DNA from: Colletes latitarsis | Taxonomy: Eukaryota > Arthropoda > Insecta > Hymenoptera > Colletidae | Length of the DNA stretch: 64,000 bases | Assembly (NCBI RefSeq): GCF_051014445.1 | Contig: NC_135136.1 | Coordinates: forward strand, 29,654,001 to 29,718,000 | Direction of reading: 5' to 3' | Part shown: in pieces, positions 37,263 through 49,713 of the stretch | Layout of the letters: the number at the start of each line of letters is the position of its first letter | Position numbering within the stretch: the first letter of the stretch is position 1 | Position numbers and translations under genes: made by a program | The notes under the pieces: model-generated | The model's database searches: none | Seen by the model: only the letters and a program-made list of their open reading frames with translations | What the model was told of the DNA's origin: nothing

Positions 37263-38515
37263 TTAGATAGTTGCCAATTTATTGCACAATCTCGTTTTGT
37301 TGAGTTATACTTGCATGCATTGTTTTATAAATTCTTTATTTGAGTGACTTTGTTAATACAGATCAGAAAAAAATAAAATTAAAAACATAGGAACAAAAAC
37401 GATTAAAAAAAGAAGAGATTAAAAAAATCAATAGCTGTGTAAGATGTGGTTTAAACATATCAATAAATACTGTAAAAGGAAATATCAGGCAAAATACCTA
37501 AAATGAAGGCTAGTTAACTATCTACAATGGAAAAAGTACATTTTATAGATAAGACAAAAATGAATTTTGATATATCGATCAACAAAATATCTGTTCGTGT
37601 CGTACCAAGATTTCTACTTTGTTATTTATAAGTCCCATTTATATTAAAATTTTCCTTTTCAAAAATTTTTTATTTATCTACTTTTATTGGAACTTAGAAA
37701 TTGGCCTAGTTGGATCGGGCCATCGAAACCGTTGAAATTGATATGATATTAATGGTTCAATAAAACTGGAGATATTAGTCTTTCCAAAGGAGATAGACGA
37801 ACCTGTAAAAATTAATTTCCTCGAACGAGTCCAACGACACTTTCGAAATAGGCTCGATCGAAAGAGTTCATTATTTCCACTTAACGTCGGTCGTATATCA
37901 TGTACATATTAAATTGCTCGAATGCGCCAGCACGTTATGTTCCGGTTTCCCGTACAAAGAATTACGTTCGGCCGTCTGTTCTCTCGAAAGACACATACAC
38001 TCCCGTGTATTAACGGTTCTGGAAACGATCCAACGCTGGTCCGCTGTTCTCCAGGAGTTGTAGCGCAACTAGGAGGAGCTCGATGGAAATTCCGATCACG
38101 TACAGCTGATTGGTCGGATGCGTACAGAGTGCCAGGCCACCGTCGTTGCACCTCGAACTCTGAGATTCTTTGTTCGGTTCGGTTGATCTGATTTCGACAG
38201 ACGCGACGTTGAAGCTTTGCCCAGACGAGATTGGTGTGAGCCCAGGGCTTTCGAATCGTGGGCCGCAGAAACATCCCAATTTTTATCACTTCACAGTCGA
38301 TAACAAATATATTCTAATCGAAAGAAATTTTGAAAAATTTTATTATGGAGAAATACGTTCTAAAATCGCTACGTAAAAGTAGATACCTACTCGTCGTGTG
38401 TAAAGATCTGTAAAATGTTTCAAATAAATTGTATTATATTATGTCAGATATTTTGAAAGCTCAGATATTTTAGATAGTTTATGTAATTATTATCTTCGAT
38501 TAAAGTAGTGTGAAT
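37263..38515. other. Intronic stretch with a GC-richer patch at about 37905-38290
   Basis: Frames of up to 126 codons on the minus strand and 89 on the plus strand overlap in the patch without recognisable similarity. No splice context was convincing. Confidence 0.35.
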
Positions 38516-38640
38516 CCCTTAACGTACGATTTAATTCCAAATAATTTTTCAAACTTATACTATTTAATTTTGTTTAAATTTATTCGTACAAGGAATGATC
38601 ACGAAAAAGAATAAATTTGTTGTACTAATACCTCGTGAAT
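38516..38640. repeat. Repeat shared with 24111-24246
   Basis: See the entry at 24111: a 125-bp dispersed sequence sitting directly left of a family A copy in both places. Here the family A terminus itself is missing and the junction is cctcgtgaatgggagattct. Confidence 0.75.
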
Positions 38641-39262
38641 GGGAGATTCTAGAGGTCAAAATAGGACTAAAATCAAGAATACCAATTTGTTGATGGAGGC
38701 TTCGTTAAAAAGTTATTAATATTTAAAGTTCTTCCCGTACTGAATTTTTTTCTCGAAAATGTACAAGATTTCGGGGGTATATCTATTCACCAAAAATGAT
38801 TATAGATGACCCCTTCAATTGAAAATAATTTTTCTAGAACGATTTGAAATTTTTTAATTTTATCGAAAAGTTTCACACCTTCTCAAATTTTTTTCTAGAA
38901 AATGGGTAAGATTTCAGGGGTATGTCTATCGACCAAACATGATTGCAATTGGTCCCTGCAACCGAAAATAATTTTTTCAGAACGATTTGAAACACGTGAA
39001 ATTTCAGGGGAATCATTCATTCATGATCAGACATTACATTTTCGCTAACGAATTTTTTTCTCGAAACTGGGTAGGATTTCGAGGGTATATCTATTCACCA
39101 AAAATGATTGTAATCAACCTATGCAACTAAAAATAATTTTTTCAGAATAGTTCGAAATTTTTTAATAATTTGTTAACGAAGCCTTAGTCAAGAAATTGGT
39201 ATTCTTGATTTTCATCTTATTTTGGCCTCTAGAATCTCCCATTAAAATTTTTCCCAGAGGTG
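38641..39262 (+). mobile_element. Family A element, copy 10 (forward, internally deleted, both tips lost)
   Basis: It begins inside the left inverted end (gggagattctagaggtc) and stops at attaaaatttttcccag. The long central segment is absent. In its place is gaaatttcaggggaatcatt followed by cattcatgatcagacatta, a join also found in copy 16, marking a shared deletion subfamily. Confidence 0.88.
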
Positions 39263-39276
39263 CTCTAAATTCTAGT

Positions 39277-39311
39277 ATAAAAATTCGGCACGAGCTCATG
39301 GAACAACCTAA
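39277..39311. mobile_element. Mariner-type end fragment
   Basis: The complement reads TTAGGTTGTTCCATGAGCTC then GTGCCGAATTTTTATA, a typical mariner-family terminal repeat. It abuts the broken end of family A copy 10. No partner end or transposase was found. Confidence 0.6.
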
Positions 39312-40860
39312 TATTTTAGAATTTTCTAATACTATCTTTTCAATATTATACTGTTAGAATACTGTCAAGTAGCAAAGTATCTTTGATGTACCTTTCCTTA
39401 TCGCGCCTACTTATGTAAATATGGAATTATTTTGAGTTATACAATCGCGCTGGTAGGCAATTAGGTCAGACGCATTTACCGCAGCGCAAACACCGTCAAA
39501 AGCTTCTACGTTGGGAAACAGCGGGTTACGCCTTTGTGGCGAGGCAATCTCCTGCTCGAGGCTCGAAGAAAGCACTGTCAATACCTTCAATCCTTATCCG
39601 GTGCGAAGTTACGGCGCTCGAGTTGACGTGCATTCCTTTCAGCCAAGAAATGCCAACCGTTCGTGACAAAAAGTTACACATTTATTCTAGAAGATGCTCG
39701 ACCCAAATAATCCTCGCTTTTTTAAAATTATTCTATTATTAAATACTTCGTGCTACGCCAAATACACAGACTGTGAATCGGTTTTTAGATTTTATTCAAT
39801 ATTTTCTTAATTATGTTGGTCAAAGGTAAAGTTCGCGTAGGAAAACTTCAGATGAGTTTAATTACTTGAGGGAGTATTCTAGCCTAGAGGTTCATTTTTT
39901 TTTATCAAAAAAAAAGTGTAAATTTCTTAATTTCGACATTTTGCATAGATATTTATTTATGTTTTATAAATGTTCATTTTTTTCAAGTAAAACTAATCTA
40001 AACTGCTTTGAGTTTTGAATATCGATTTTCTCGACTTTTTTTCATGTTTAGCGAGCTGAAAAAAACAGTAAAGAAAATTCTTCTTTATTTATTTCGGTTC
40101 ACACACAATAAAACGAGTAACAAGTTTAAAAAACAACGAATATTGTTTGTATAAATCAAAAGTACAATGTTTCGAGTATATTCCGAAAACAATGTCGAAA
40201 TTAAGACTGAAACGACAAAGTTACAGTCTGTTTAGTGAAACCTGTTAGAATTGAAAACAGCAAGTGGTTGAAGCTGTGCATCAATTTTAGCACCAATCTG
40301 CTTCTTCCAAACATGTGCAAGATCACCTTTTACCTATTTACAAAAACCTGTTTAAAGTCGATCTGTTAGAAAAGTGGATGGATACCCACAGAATGTCAAC
40401 GATAGCTTTGTCTTTGTCTCCATTGCAGTTCAGAAACTTGAAATTGCATTTTATCTGGCCGCCATATCAAAAATAGTGGAAACGACGGATATCGTGATTG
40501 GACAGCAATATAGAGAAGCAGTGACAGCTTGTAGCTAGGTTTTTTATTAATTTATTTTAAATTTGGATTTGTGTCTACGACGACGAATACTATTGGAGAA
40601 AATGGAGAAATAATATTTTCGATATGTAGTAAAAAGTATTCGCTTCGAAATAAGAAATCTTGTACAGTATTGACAAAACTGGACATCGATCGATTACTAT
40701 TTTGAAACTAGACTTTTCATCACATAGAAAAAAATATTAAATATATTTTAATATATTTAAATATATTTTAATATTTTACAAAATATTATACAAAAAAATG
40801 TCACTCCGCATTTTCGATTTATTTTTTCACGTAGATTCACCCCCTTTCCGCTTGAACCAT
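39312..40860. other. Intronic stretch, nothing recognised
   Basis: No family is recognised. It includes simple A/T runs (39897-39917) and alternating ttaaatatatttt at 40736-40780. Confidence 0.5.
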
Positions 40861-41884
40861 CAGTTCGGCCACCACTGGGAAAAATTTTAATGAGGGATTC
40901 TAGAGGCCAAAATAAGACGAAAATCAAGAATACCAATTTATTGATGAAGGTTTTGTTTAACACTTATTAACGTTTAAAGTTTCGACCGTACTGAATTTTT
41001 TTCTTGAAAATGCGCAAGATTTCGGGGATATGTCTATTCACCAAAAATTATTGTAATTGACCCCTGCAACCGAAAATAATTTTTCCAAAACGATTTGAAA
41101 TTTTTTTTTTCCGTCGAAAAATTTCACACCTTCTCGAATTTTTTTCTAGAAAGTGGGTAGGATTTTAGGGGTATGTCTATTCACCAAAAATGATTGTAAT
41201 TAACCTCCGCTACTGAAAATAATTTTTTTAGAATTAATTAAAAAATTTTTTTTCGTCGAACAATTTAGGCACCTACCCCCTGTCGATTTTTCTTAAAAAT
41301 TGGTTTTTCAGTTTTATTAACTTTGTTTGATGCTCTACAGAAAAGTTGTCTAATACTTTTTTGTAGGTACCCATGAACTCTACTTCAGAAAAAAGTTTCA
41401 TTGAAATATATTCACAATTGTAGGGGTTATGGCTGTTTGAAAATTGGACCATTTTTATGGGGTTTTTCTCATTTTGCGGGATCAAGGACCAACTTTTCGT
41501 ATATTTTTGCGATTCGTACATATTCTCCACCAAAATACGCGTAGTTTGCTTTTTTAAACATTAAAATCATCCAATCCGTTCAGAAGTTATCACGTTTTAA
41601 AGATTCGCATGAAAATTTGGGCAGACATTCCTTGGCCAGAAATTATATTTTCGGTAAGGAATTTTTTTCTCGAAACTGAGTAGGATTTCGGAAGTATGTG
41701 TATTCACCAAAAATGATTGTAATTAACCCCCGCAACCGAAAATAATTTTTCCAGAACGATTTGAATTGTTAATAACTTTTTAACGAAGCCTCAGTCAAGA
41801 AATTGATATTCTTGATTTTCGTTTCATTTTGGCCTCTAGAATCCCCCATTAGAATTTTTCCCAAGGGTGGTCGAACACCCTGTA
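40861..41884 (+). mobile_element. Family A element, copy 11 (forward, left tip lost)
   Basis: It starts at GTTCGGCCACCACTGGGAAA without the CAGGG tip and ends GGTGGTCGAACACCCTGTA. The minus frame 41273-41533 gives the longest version (86 codons) of the peptide series seen in forward copies. Confidence 0.88.
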
Positions 41885-42615
41885 TAGTAACAACAGCGTG
41901 AATTGTATCCTTTTCTTGAACCAATGCATTAGCCGATTGGTTTTACTAGTGCAATGTAGAACTATAGTATGACTTCAATTTTTCTGTTAAAAGGAACACG
42001 ACTGTACGCATTTAACATCGTTTCTATAAAGGTACAAAAGGAAATCGTGAAATAATGGGTAAAAGTGCAAAAAGTTTCTGCTCTTTTATTGTAACACATT
42101 TATATCTCAAAGACAAACTATGTTGGATTCAAATATTTTAACTTTAGAATAAGGATGTTAAATTACTTAACTAATATTATATTTTCCATTGCTTTTTAAA
42201 ATATTAAATTTCCAATCCTAATTAAATTATCGTAGTTCGCCTCAGAGGTAGAGATACAGAGTTCAATTCGTTAAAAGCACGCTTTAAGTGAAAGGATTAA
42301 CATACAAAAAGTATAAATTATTTTTCATTTTTTCAGTAAAAATTATCAGATTTTACTGAGAGAATATTAGAACAAATTTCTATAATTTTCAATGCTGTAC
42401 GTAGCATTCTTTCTTTATCATTGTATAGGAAAAAAACAAGATAAGGTAAATATAAGTTTGTAGTTAAAAAGTAAGAGATTACGGATTTCTACTGTATCGA
42501 ATCATCAAATTTTCTATATTCTTCATTTTCATAGACCACCCTATGTGCACAACCATTTCAAGGATTTAAATTCCAGTACGATTTGTTACATCGATTTTGT
42601 GAAATTCTATTTCAG
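41885..42615. other. 3' part of the 16.4-kb DAGL intron
   Basis: AT-rich, ending in the acceptor of exon 2 (ctatttcag). No other feature. Confidence 0.5.
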
Positions 42616-42717
42616 TCCTGTTACTGGTAGAAACTGGCTGGTTATGCGCAGGTGTGACGTGGTTAGCACACTACTACCAAACTTGTCCCATCGACCAAGT
42701 CAGAGATGTAATGTTAG
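42616..42717 (+). CDS. inaE: DAGL exon 2 of window: fourth membrane segment
   Basis: The acceptor is ctatttcag and the donor is g|gtaagt. With the preceding t from exon 1, the 102 nt read FLLLVETGWLCAGVTWLAHYY then QTCPIDQVRDVMLG. This is a hydrophobic helix followed by an extracellular loop, matching the insect DAGL pattern ELGWLIVGIVWLEDYY and VCPVDDTKEVMLG. It starts with two bases of a split codon and ends in phase 1. It lies 732 bp after family A copy 11 and 818 bp before copy 12. Confidence 0.93.
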
Positions 42718-43534
42718 GTAAGTCCAATAACACAGGGAAAATTATAAATAATACTTTCCTATTTAGTTTTTGTATTTTATCGATATCAATACTTGTGAAT
42801 TAAGTTTATGAAAAGTACTGCGGTCTATCGCTTAAATGCGCTTCTTTTGTCTCAAAAAAGATATTTTTCTTACAATACTGGTTATAAACTGTTAATCTAA
42901 GAAAGAATTGAATTAAAAGTTGCACACAATTTTGACGAAGTTAACATCTGTTACTAGAATGACGTAAAAATATTTAAATAAACCATAGTGTTTTTCATAT
43001 ACTCTACAACTAAATATAACTATAACCTAATACAACTAAATAGTGCAACTAAATATAACTATAGCCTAATTAATATTAAGTTAATCAAAGTGTAATAATA
43101 TTTTCAAGCTTGATATTACTTTTGTATAGCCTACTATGAATTGTCATATTTTATGTGATGTCCTATGTCATTTTTTAAATAATTATTATTAAAGTTTAAA
43201 AATGCACACCTGTCTTTGGCGTGTTACAAAAGTACGAAGAGAAACTTAAATTATCCAATCGAATCGCTTCTTTGTTCGCTGGACACGTTTTTAGAAGTTT
43301 TCCGCTCATCATTTCGCGATATGGCGTGAATTTCTCGCGAGTAAAAGGTTCAGTACTTTTTAAATTTCCGTACGAATAAGAAAATCTCATTTGAGCTGAC
43401 TTTTTATGGGAATAGTGAATCTTACGTTACGTAGATTTCGTACAAATAAAATTCCTGTTTCGAAGTAAATCACTGCGCCAAACGTCGTAAAAGACAAGAT
43501 TTAAGGTCAGATTTCTTATTACTTCTTGCAACTA
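42718..43534. other. DAGL intron between exons 2 and 3, left part
   Basis: AT-rich; a short direct repeat of caactaaatataactata occurs at about 43007 and 43045. No coding. Confidence 0.5.
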
Positions 43535-43919
43535 TATAGGGTGTTCGGTTACCTCTGGGAAAAATGTTAATGGGAGATTCTAGAGGCCAAAATAAGACGA
43601 AAATCAAGAATACCAATTTGTTGATTGAGGCTTCGTCAAAAAGTTATTAACGTTTAAATTTGCGCCTATAGATAGGCAACCTGTGTACAGCTGCGTACGC
43701 GTGATAGTGGCTCTCACTCAGAAAACTGTAAGGCTGTCGATACGTCAGTAAACAGAATTTCTCATGCTGAGTGATTGCCGTTTTACAGACGCAACTTTAA
43801 ACGTTAATAACTTTTTAACGAAGCCTCAATCAACAAATTGGTACTCTTGATTTTCGTTTTATTTTGATCTCTAGAACCTCCCATTGAAATTTTTCCCAAA
43901 GGTGGCCGAACACTCTGTA
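43535..43919. mobile_element. Family A element, copy 12 (short, 0.39 kb)
   Basis: Both inverted ends are present (TATAGGGTGTTCGGTTACCT and GTGGCCGAACACTCTGTA, about 125 bp each). The usual interior is replaced by about 120 bp of unrelated sequence (43675-43795, starting tatagataggcaacctgtg). It ends about 100 bp before exon 3. Confidence 0.88.
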
Positions 43920-44022
43920 TTTTCGCGTGGTTGATCTTTATTTGAATTGCTATATAACCGTCGGCGAGCAACGCTCCTTCCGCAATCAGAACGGTTCGAT
44001 TTTAGTCGAACATGCACCGTAG

Positions 44023-44209
44023 GTTTAGTGGTATCGAATTGGTGCGTATTGGCGTCCGTGATGGTGACAGTATGGTGCACGTACGACGCCGCTGGCAGAT
44101 CTTGGGTAAAAATGAAGAAATATCAACGCAGTATGAGGGAAGCAGAGTCAAGATGCGGTAAATTGCATTACAACCGGAGCGGCAGCAGAAACAGAAACTG
44201 GCGACAAAG
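44023..44209 (+). CDS. inaE: DAGL exon 3 of window: last membrane helix and basic linker
   Basis: The acceptor is ccgtag|gt and the donor is ag|gtaata. Translation continues the glycine split from exon 2 as GLVVSNWCVLASVMVTVWCTY, then DAAGRSWVKMKKYQRSMREAE, ending NRNWRQ plus a split codon. The fourth membrane helix is followed by a strongly basic cytosolic linker, as in Drosophila inaE. The upstream tract has few pyrimidines near the acceptor. A nearer in-frame use of the ttttag at 43999-44004 would put a tag stop in frame, so ccgtag is the supported site. Family A copy 12 ends about 100 bp upstream. Confidence 0.93.
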
Positions 44210-44335
44210 GTAATAGCTTGCGATCCTTGTTTTGGCTTCGACGTCTGACTTATTACTTTTCACCTCTACTGAGACCTTTACTACTCGACGTTCTCTTACT
44301 ACGGGCGATCGTAAAAGTCTCCGCGCGCTCTACTA

Positions 44336-45010
44336 ATTTGCAATTTTCTAACGTATACGAACGTCGAGAATTATTTAAAATTTTCTAGGTATTTTCACAA
44401 GGACATTTACATTCTCACGCGCATTTATCTCTCATGTCAATAGATTCAGTTTTAAATTGTCTTCGATTGATCGTGAACTCTTATTGTACCACCTTGGACT
44501 TTTTTACGAGCACATAATCCAAAAACTTTGTATTTAAACTTTTTTAACATTTTATTCTTACGTTGTTTACCTAATTCGCATTAAAATTACCTTTATAACC
44601 TTATTTTGATTATCATGTATTATTACTTTGTACACTAATAGAGCTTCATGTTATTGAATAAATAAATTACTTGGACTCTTACAGTTTCTGGTTACAGCCA
44701 GTTGCAAAAGTTGTATTTTGGTCTAGTAGTTTGAATTTTTATATAAAATACGAATATCGAGAATAAGAATAAAAAATAGTTTAAAGTGGCTACCAGGACT
44801 CTTATATTTAATTGTAATTTGCATTTTTCTAGAGAATATGAACATCGAGAATTATTAAAAATTTTCTAGGTATGAAATTGTTCGTCTGTTGATAATAAAA
44901 AATAGTTTAAAATCACTACTAAGACCCTTGCATTTTATTGTAATTTGCATTTTTATACAGAATACGAATTTCGAGAAGATATTTGAAATTTCCTAGGTAT
45001 TAAATTGCCT
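44336..45010. repeat. Degenerate repeats around taatttgcatttttct...ttttctaggtat
   Basis: Copies start near 44336, 44816 and 44940. Each contains ttgca(t/a)tttt, a gaatat/gaacg block, cgagaa, then aattttctaggtat, with ataataaaaaatagttt between. The spacing of the last two is about 125 bp. This is intronic. Confidence 0.65.
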
Positions 45011-45358
45011 GTCGGTTAATAATAAGAAATATTTTGAAACACGCAATATTTTTCAAACTCGTTCACAAGAATAAATGCTTACAGAATACAATGTTAGGAA
45101 AATTTAGATATAAACATCGCAAGTAAGATTACATTATTTAGACCGAAATTAGTAAAATCATATTACTTATCGCGTGTGTTTTCAACGTTACCGTGACATC
45201 ACATCCAGAACAATAGTTTATTCGGTACGCTATAAAATCTAATTTTGCGGATTTTAATGTAATATTCGTCCACGCGGCTAGCAGTTTTAGTTTAGGTAAT
45301 AGAATACGCGTATCACTTAAAACAATACCAAGTCAGACAATTATACCTTCATATATCA
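45011..45358. other. Intronic stretch, nothing recognised
   Basis: AT-rich sequence between the degenerate repeats and a small TTAA element. Confidence 0.5.
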
Positions 45359-45559
45359 TTAACCCCTTAACGCTCATATTTTTCGGGTTAACCAAGAATG
45401 ATCAGTTTTCTTTATTGGATTTGTTTCTAAAAATGCAATTTTTGTTACTTACAATATTATATTCAACGTATAATTTGAAAGAAAACAAATATTATCATCC
45501 CTTAAACAAATATCGTTTTTCAAAGCTGTCAGACTCAGGCATGAACGTTAAGGGGTTAA
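45359..45559. mobile_element. piggyBac-like MITE, 0.2 kb
   Basis: TTAA on both sides flanks inverted ends CCCCTTAACGCTCAT (left) and ATGAACGTTAAGGGG (right, inverted). Length and target fit a TTAA MITE. The short plus frame 45415-45627 reads mostly through it and out the side. Confidence 0.75.
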
Positions 45560-47721
45560 GAATATACATTTCTCATCACTTTTATTTGCTAATAATTTAT
45601 CCTCTGAATTTCTTAAAAGAAGACTAAGATGAATATAATAATTAGTACAAAAATATCTCGGTTTCTTGGAGCTCATAATTTCCTTTTATACGTTTCTTTA
45701 AATACTTTTTCCAGAAACGAAATAATATTCACTAAACGTTTTAAAGAGATCACGGTTTTGCCCCAATTTATTGTATAAAAAACTAATGTCTGCTCTATTT
45801 TGGTAACTTATACCTCCGTATAAATGTAGCCTCCAAAGTATAAAGGAGGTCAGCCGAATATATTTTCATTAGAGTATATAGATAAAAAATATAGTCCATT
45901 TAAGTCAGGAAGTTTTTATAAAGAAGATATTATGCGGCTCGTAGGAAGATAAAAAACTAACGTACGCGAAATGGTCCATTTATATCGATTACCGAAGTAT
46001 TTCCATTGTTTTTGATGATAGATTATCAAAGAAAAGCTTCTAAACGGTGAATTTTTCATTCTACGCGACGAACACTTTCGCCATTACATTTTTCGTGGTT
46101 TGAAATCCACTTTAGTTTTCAGACAAAATAAAAACCACGTTGTATTTGCCGTGAATAAAAATGATATAACGAAATCGTACGTTATATCACACCAAACGTT
46201 ATATTATATATATTTATTGGAATATTTGGAAATAAAACGTGTTGAAAGCTGTGCTTGACACTGGAAGGCCACATGCCTGCAGGCTACGTGTTTTCTGTTT
46301 CCCAGCGGAGCATTTTATAACGCGGAAAATTCGTCAAATTTCAAATGTGATTTATTTATAAATTTTTCAATGAAATCCTACTATCTACTGCACGCTCGAG
46401 TTATTATTAGTATTCATTTGTCGTTCGTTAAAAAAAGATACGCGCGTACATGGGTTGCAATTAAAAGAATATCGACGATCAAATTTTGAGAACAATCGCA
46501 TTTAAATATATTTACCAACACTTTCTCTTGGGCATTTTCTCACTGTAACAAACAACAGAGATATTTGGTATTATCAAAAATAAATGGACCCGCTGTGTGC
46601 ATAAAAATGGAATTTTTACAGCGTTTCTCAAACTGATGTTTATGGACCCATGAATTTTTGTTTGAAAATAAGAAACATGCTTTCTGGTATGTTTTATTCT
46701 TATTAGTGGGATATTCTGGCTTTTATCTAATGGATTATTCATGAATTTTTTGTTCGTACACAATTCATGATACCTATTTCAAAATTTTCGTACGTATCTA
46801 CGTACATTTTAAAAACTAATTTTTCTCATAAAGAAATAATTACTTATTGAAGTGAAATTATTTACAATTTTATAAATATTAGGATTTTTCCATTGCAAAT
46901 GATTTGCAACTTGTAAGTTTAAGTTACACGTACTTTTATATTTGGTTCCTACATTTAAATATTGCAAAACTTGTAGAAAAAAATTAGTTTATTCACATTA
47001 TAAAGATCTGTTGATAATTTCAATTCGCTAGAAATTACTATAAGATTTATTTGTAATATTAACACAATTTTTGCTGTTTAAAAAGATGTACCAAATAAAC
47101 GTTAGTCTCTATTAAATGTGATATGATGTGAAAAAGGAACATTGACATACATTCACTCACAATATCTTTTTATCCCTAGTATTCGATTCATTTTTCACAA
47201 TAATCCATAGATCCTTTTGATCAACATAAAATCACTTAGAATAGGTTTATCGTAGATTTATTTTTCAGTTGTGAAAGCAATACAGAAAGAATTCGAGCGA
47301 AAAACATAACGATCGTAGATTTCATTATAACAGTATGCAATAACCTTGCATTTCAAAATTATCAGACTCTTTGATCGTTCAGAGCTCTCCTTCGACTGTA
47401 ATAAAAACAATAATGCCCCTTAATTCATATTTTCCGTCGTTTTCGTGATAAAACCTCAATAATTCTATAATTGCCGCTTATAAATCTCCTTAACCTGAAC
47501 TCCACGTTAATTATATTTCGCAATCATTATTACAAGTAGCTGTTTCAAGCATTTTCTCAAACATGAAAGAATTCTGTGAGAAGTACGTGTAATGTTGGAT
47601 TATTTCGTAATAAGTGAGCAACGACAGGTATATAATATTTTTCGTTTAATCAATGTTTCGTTTGCTTGGGTGAGCAGCTCCCTTCAAGAAATAAATTTTA
47701 ATAACTCGTATAATTTTTACA
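45560..47721. other. Intronic stretch, nothing recognised
   Basis: Over 2 kb of AT-rich DNA without a supported feature. A short near-repeat of cgttatat(c)acaccaaacgttatat lies at about 46170-46205. Confidence 0.5.
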
Positions 47722-47890
47722 TACAGAGTGTTCGGTCACCTTTGGAAAAAATTTTAATGGGAGATTCTAGAGGCCAAAACAAGACGAAAATTAAGAATAT
47801 CAATTTCTTGACTGAGGCTTCATTAAAAAGTTATTTAAAAATTAATTAAATTACTATTCTTGATTTTCGTTTTTTTTTTTTGCCTCTATA
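47722..47890. mobile_element. Family A element, copy 13 (left end plus right-end scrap)
   Basis: TACAGAGTGTTCGGTCACCT opens a left inverted end that runs to ttatttaaaaattaat. It is then joined directly to ttcttgattttcg...tgcctcta of the right end, so almost all the interior and the outer right tip are deleted. Confidence 0.85.
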
Positions 47891-49365
47891 CTCGACATAA
47901 TCGTGGAAACGTCGATACGATGCGTGTATTATCGCAGAAGATAATAATTTTCATTTATTCCTTTTCGTAAGTTTTAAACATTTCTAAAATGTAGTACTTT
48001 ATTACAAATAAAAAGTGAACCTTTTCCCACACTTATACACATCTACACAATACATATATTGATGTACATATTGTTTTTTTTCAATACGATAAAATGATAC
48101 TGCACACACTATAAAACAACTCTGAAGCATTATGGACTCCTCACCTTTAATAGTTTCTTTTATATTACAATTTCTACATTTTTATTTCAAGAACTATAGT
48201 ACAATTTCAATATTTTTACTACAGAAATTAAATAAATTTTAACGTTTTACTTCGGTATCGTGAGCTTTCTCCTCTTTCTAATTGTTTTAGAATCAAATTC
48301 TTGAAGAGCTTTTCGTGCTTTCCATTTGCTGCAACGTACACGTACATAGTTTTCAGATAATTTTCGTTTCTATTGAGTTCACCCATTTTCTAACGGATGA
48401 ATCTCCTACTTTTTTCCAGACACATTACGAATCGAAATTCTTCCCTTCAGCAAGAACATTATTCTCTTTCGAATACAATTTGTAATCGATTTTACGAACG
48501 CTTTAATTATAATATGTTCCCTCACATTTTATCAGAAACTCTTACTACTATACTTTTACGTGATATGAAATTATAATAAATAAGTGATATGAAATTATAA
48601 TTTACATCGCAAAATTACAAGTAGGATAAAATAAAACTGTTAATAAACATTTCTCTTGTAAATGAATCATCCAGAAAAATTTGTTAGAAAAACGTTCTTG
48701 TTTGCATTGCACTGGATATGTTTTCAAAATCTTGACCAATTAGCCTCGTAAACCAGTATACGATAACGAATGCTTTACAGCTAAAAAGAGATTAAACTTC
48801 GCCCGAGCGTAAAAATTTATTCGATCTCATAACTTCCACACGCGTGAACGAAGCATGGAACTACATGGTATAACTCCATTTCGAGGGCATTACGCTACAT
48901 TTTGTTGGGATTGTGTTTGGTTCATTTTAAACAATTGTAAACAACTCATTATTATTTCAACACATTTATTTCTATTTTAACAATGAACGTGGATAGGTAT
49001 TTTTACACGTGTTCCCGCACAACGCCATTACACCCTACCGTCCACTCTACCACGGGATTCCCCCTCGTATCTCCGTTCCAACGCTACCAACCACAATCAG
49101 TAAAAATAACTACACACATTTTTCCTACTAACTTCGGTCACAATCTTGTGAACGAACGTTTGGCAGCCTCCTCTGCCAGTTGCACAGCCTCCGCCAGTTA
49201 CTTCCTCATACAATGACGTTTCTCGCCTATACACGATGACAGCTGGCTGACGTATTCACTCTGCTATTGTTATCTACCGACTCCGACACTAATTCCGGTG
49301 CTTCAGATATCTCCAACTCTACCAACAGTATTGTATCGTACCGGGGTTGATAACTTATCAGTAGA
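47891..49365. other. Intronic stretch, nothing firmly recognised
   Basis: AT-rich to about 48980, then a moderately GC-richer patch to 49340 with a 77-codon frame lacking similarity. No element ends were proved. Confidence 0.4.
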
Positions 49366-49713
49366 CTGCGGATCTTTATGCAAATTCATATTTTTATTAA
49401 TAGAATTATTAACATTAGATTTACGGAAGCCGTCAATTTGACGGATGTTAGATTCCATATTTAAAATTGCAGAACGCGTAAATATTATTTTTTAACTTAT
49501 GTTGAATTTGTTTGATGCAATGGCATGAATGCATATTCTAATTAAAAGAAAAATCGTATTTTAAGGTAACCGTCAAGATATTACCGTCATCTAATTTCTC
49601 GAAACTTCCTTTCAGTATGGAACTTTGTTTTATTTTTATATAAATTTAATGATACATCCCATATAGCAAGTCTTGGTTCTACAAGATTAGTTACTAATTC
49701 TGAATCAATTTCT
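49366..49713. mobile_element. Dispersed repeat fragment and piggyBac-like end
   Basis: 49366-49408 matches the ctgcggatctttatgcaaa repeat also at 23773. TTAA at 49409 starts TTAACATTAGATTTACGGAA and GCCGTCAATTTGACGG, a piggyBac-like terminus. The other end is not obvious. Confidence 0.5.
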
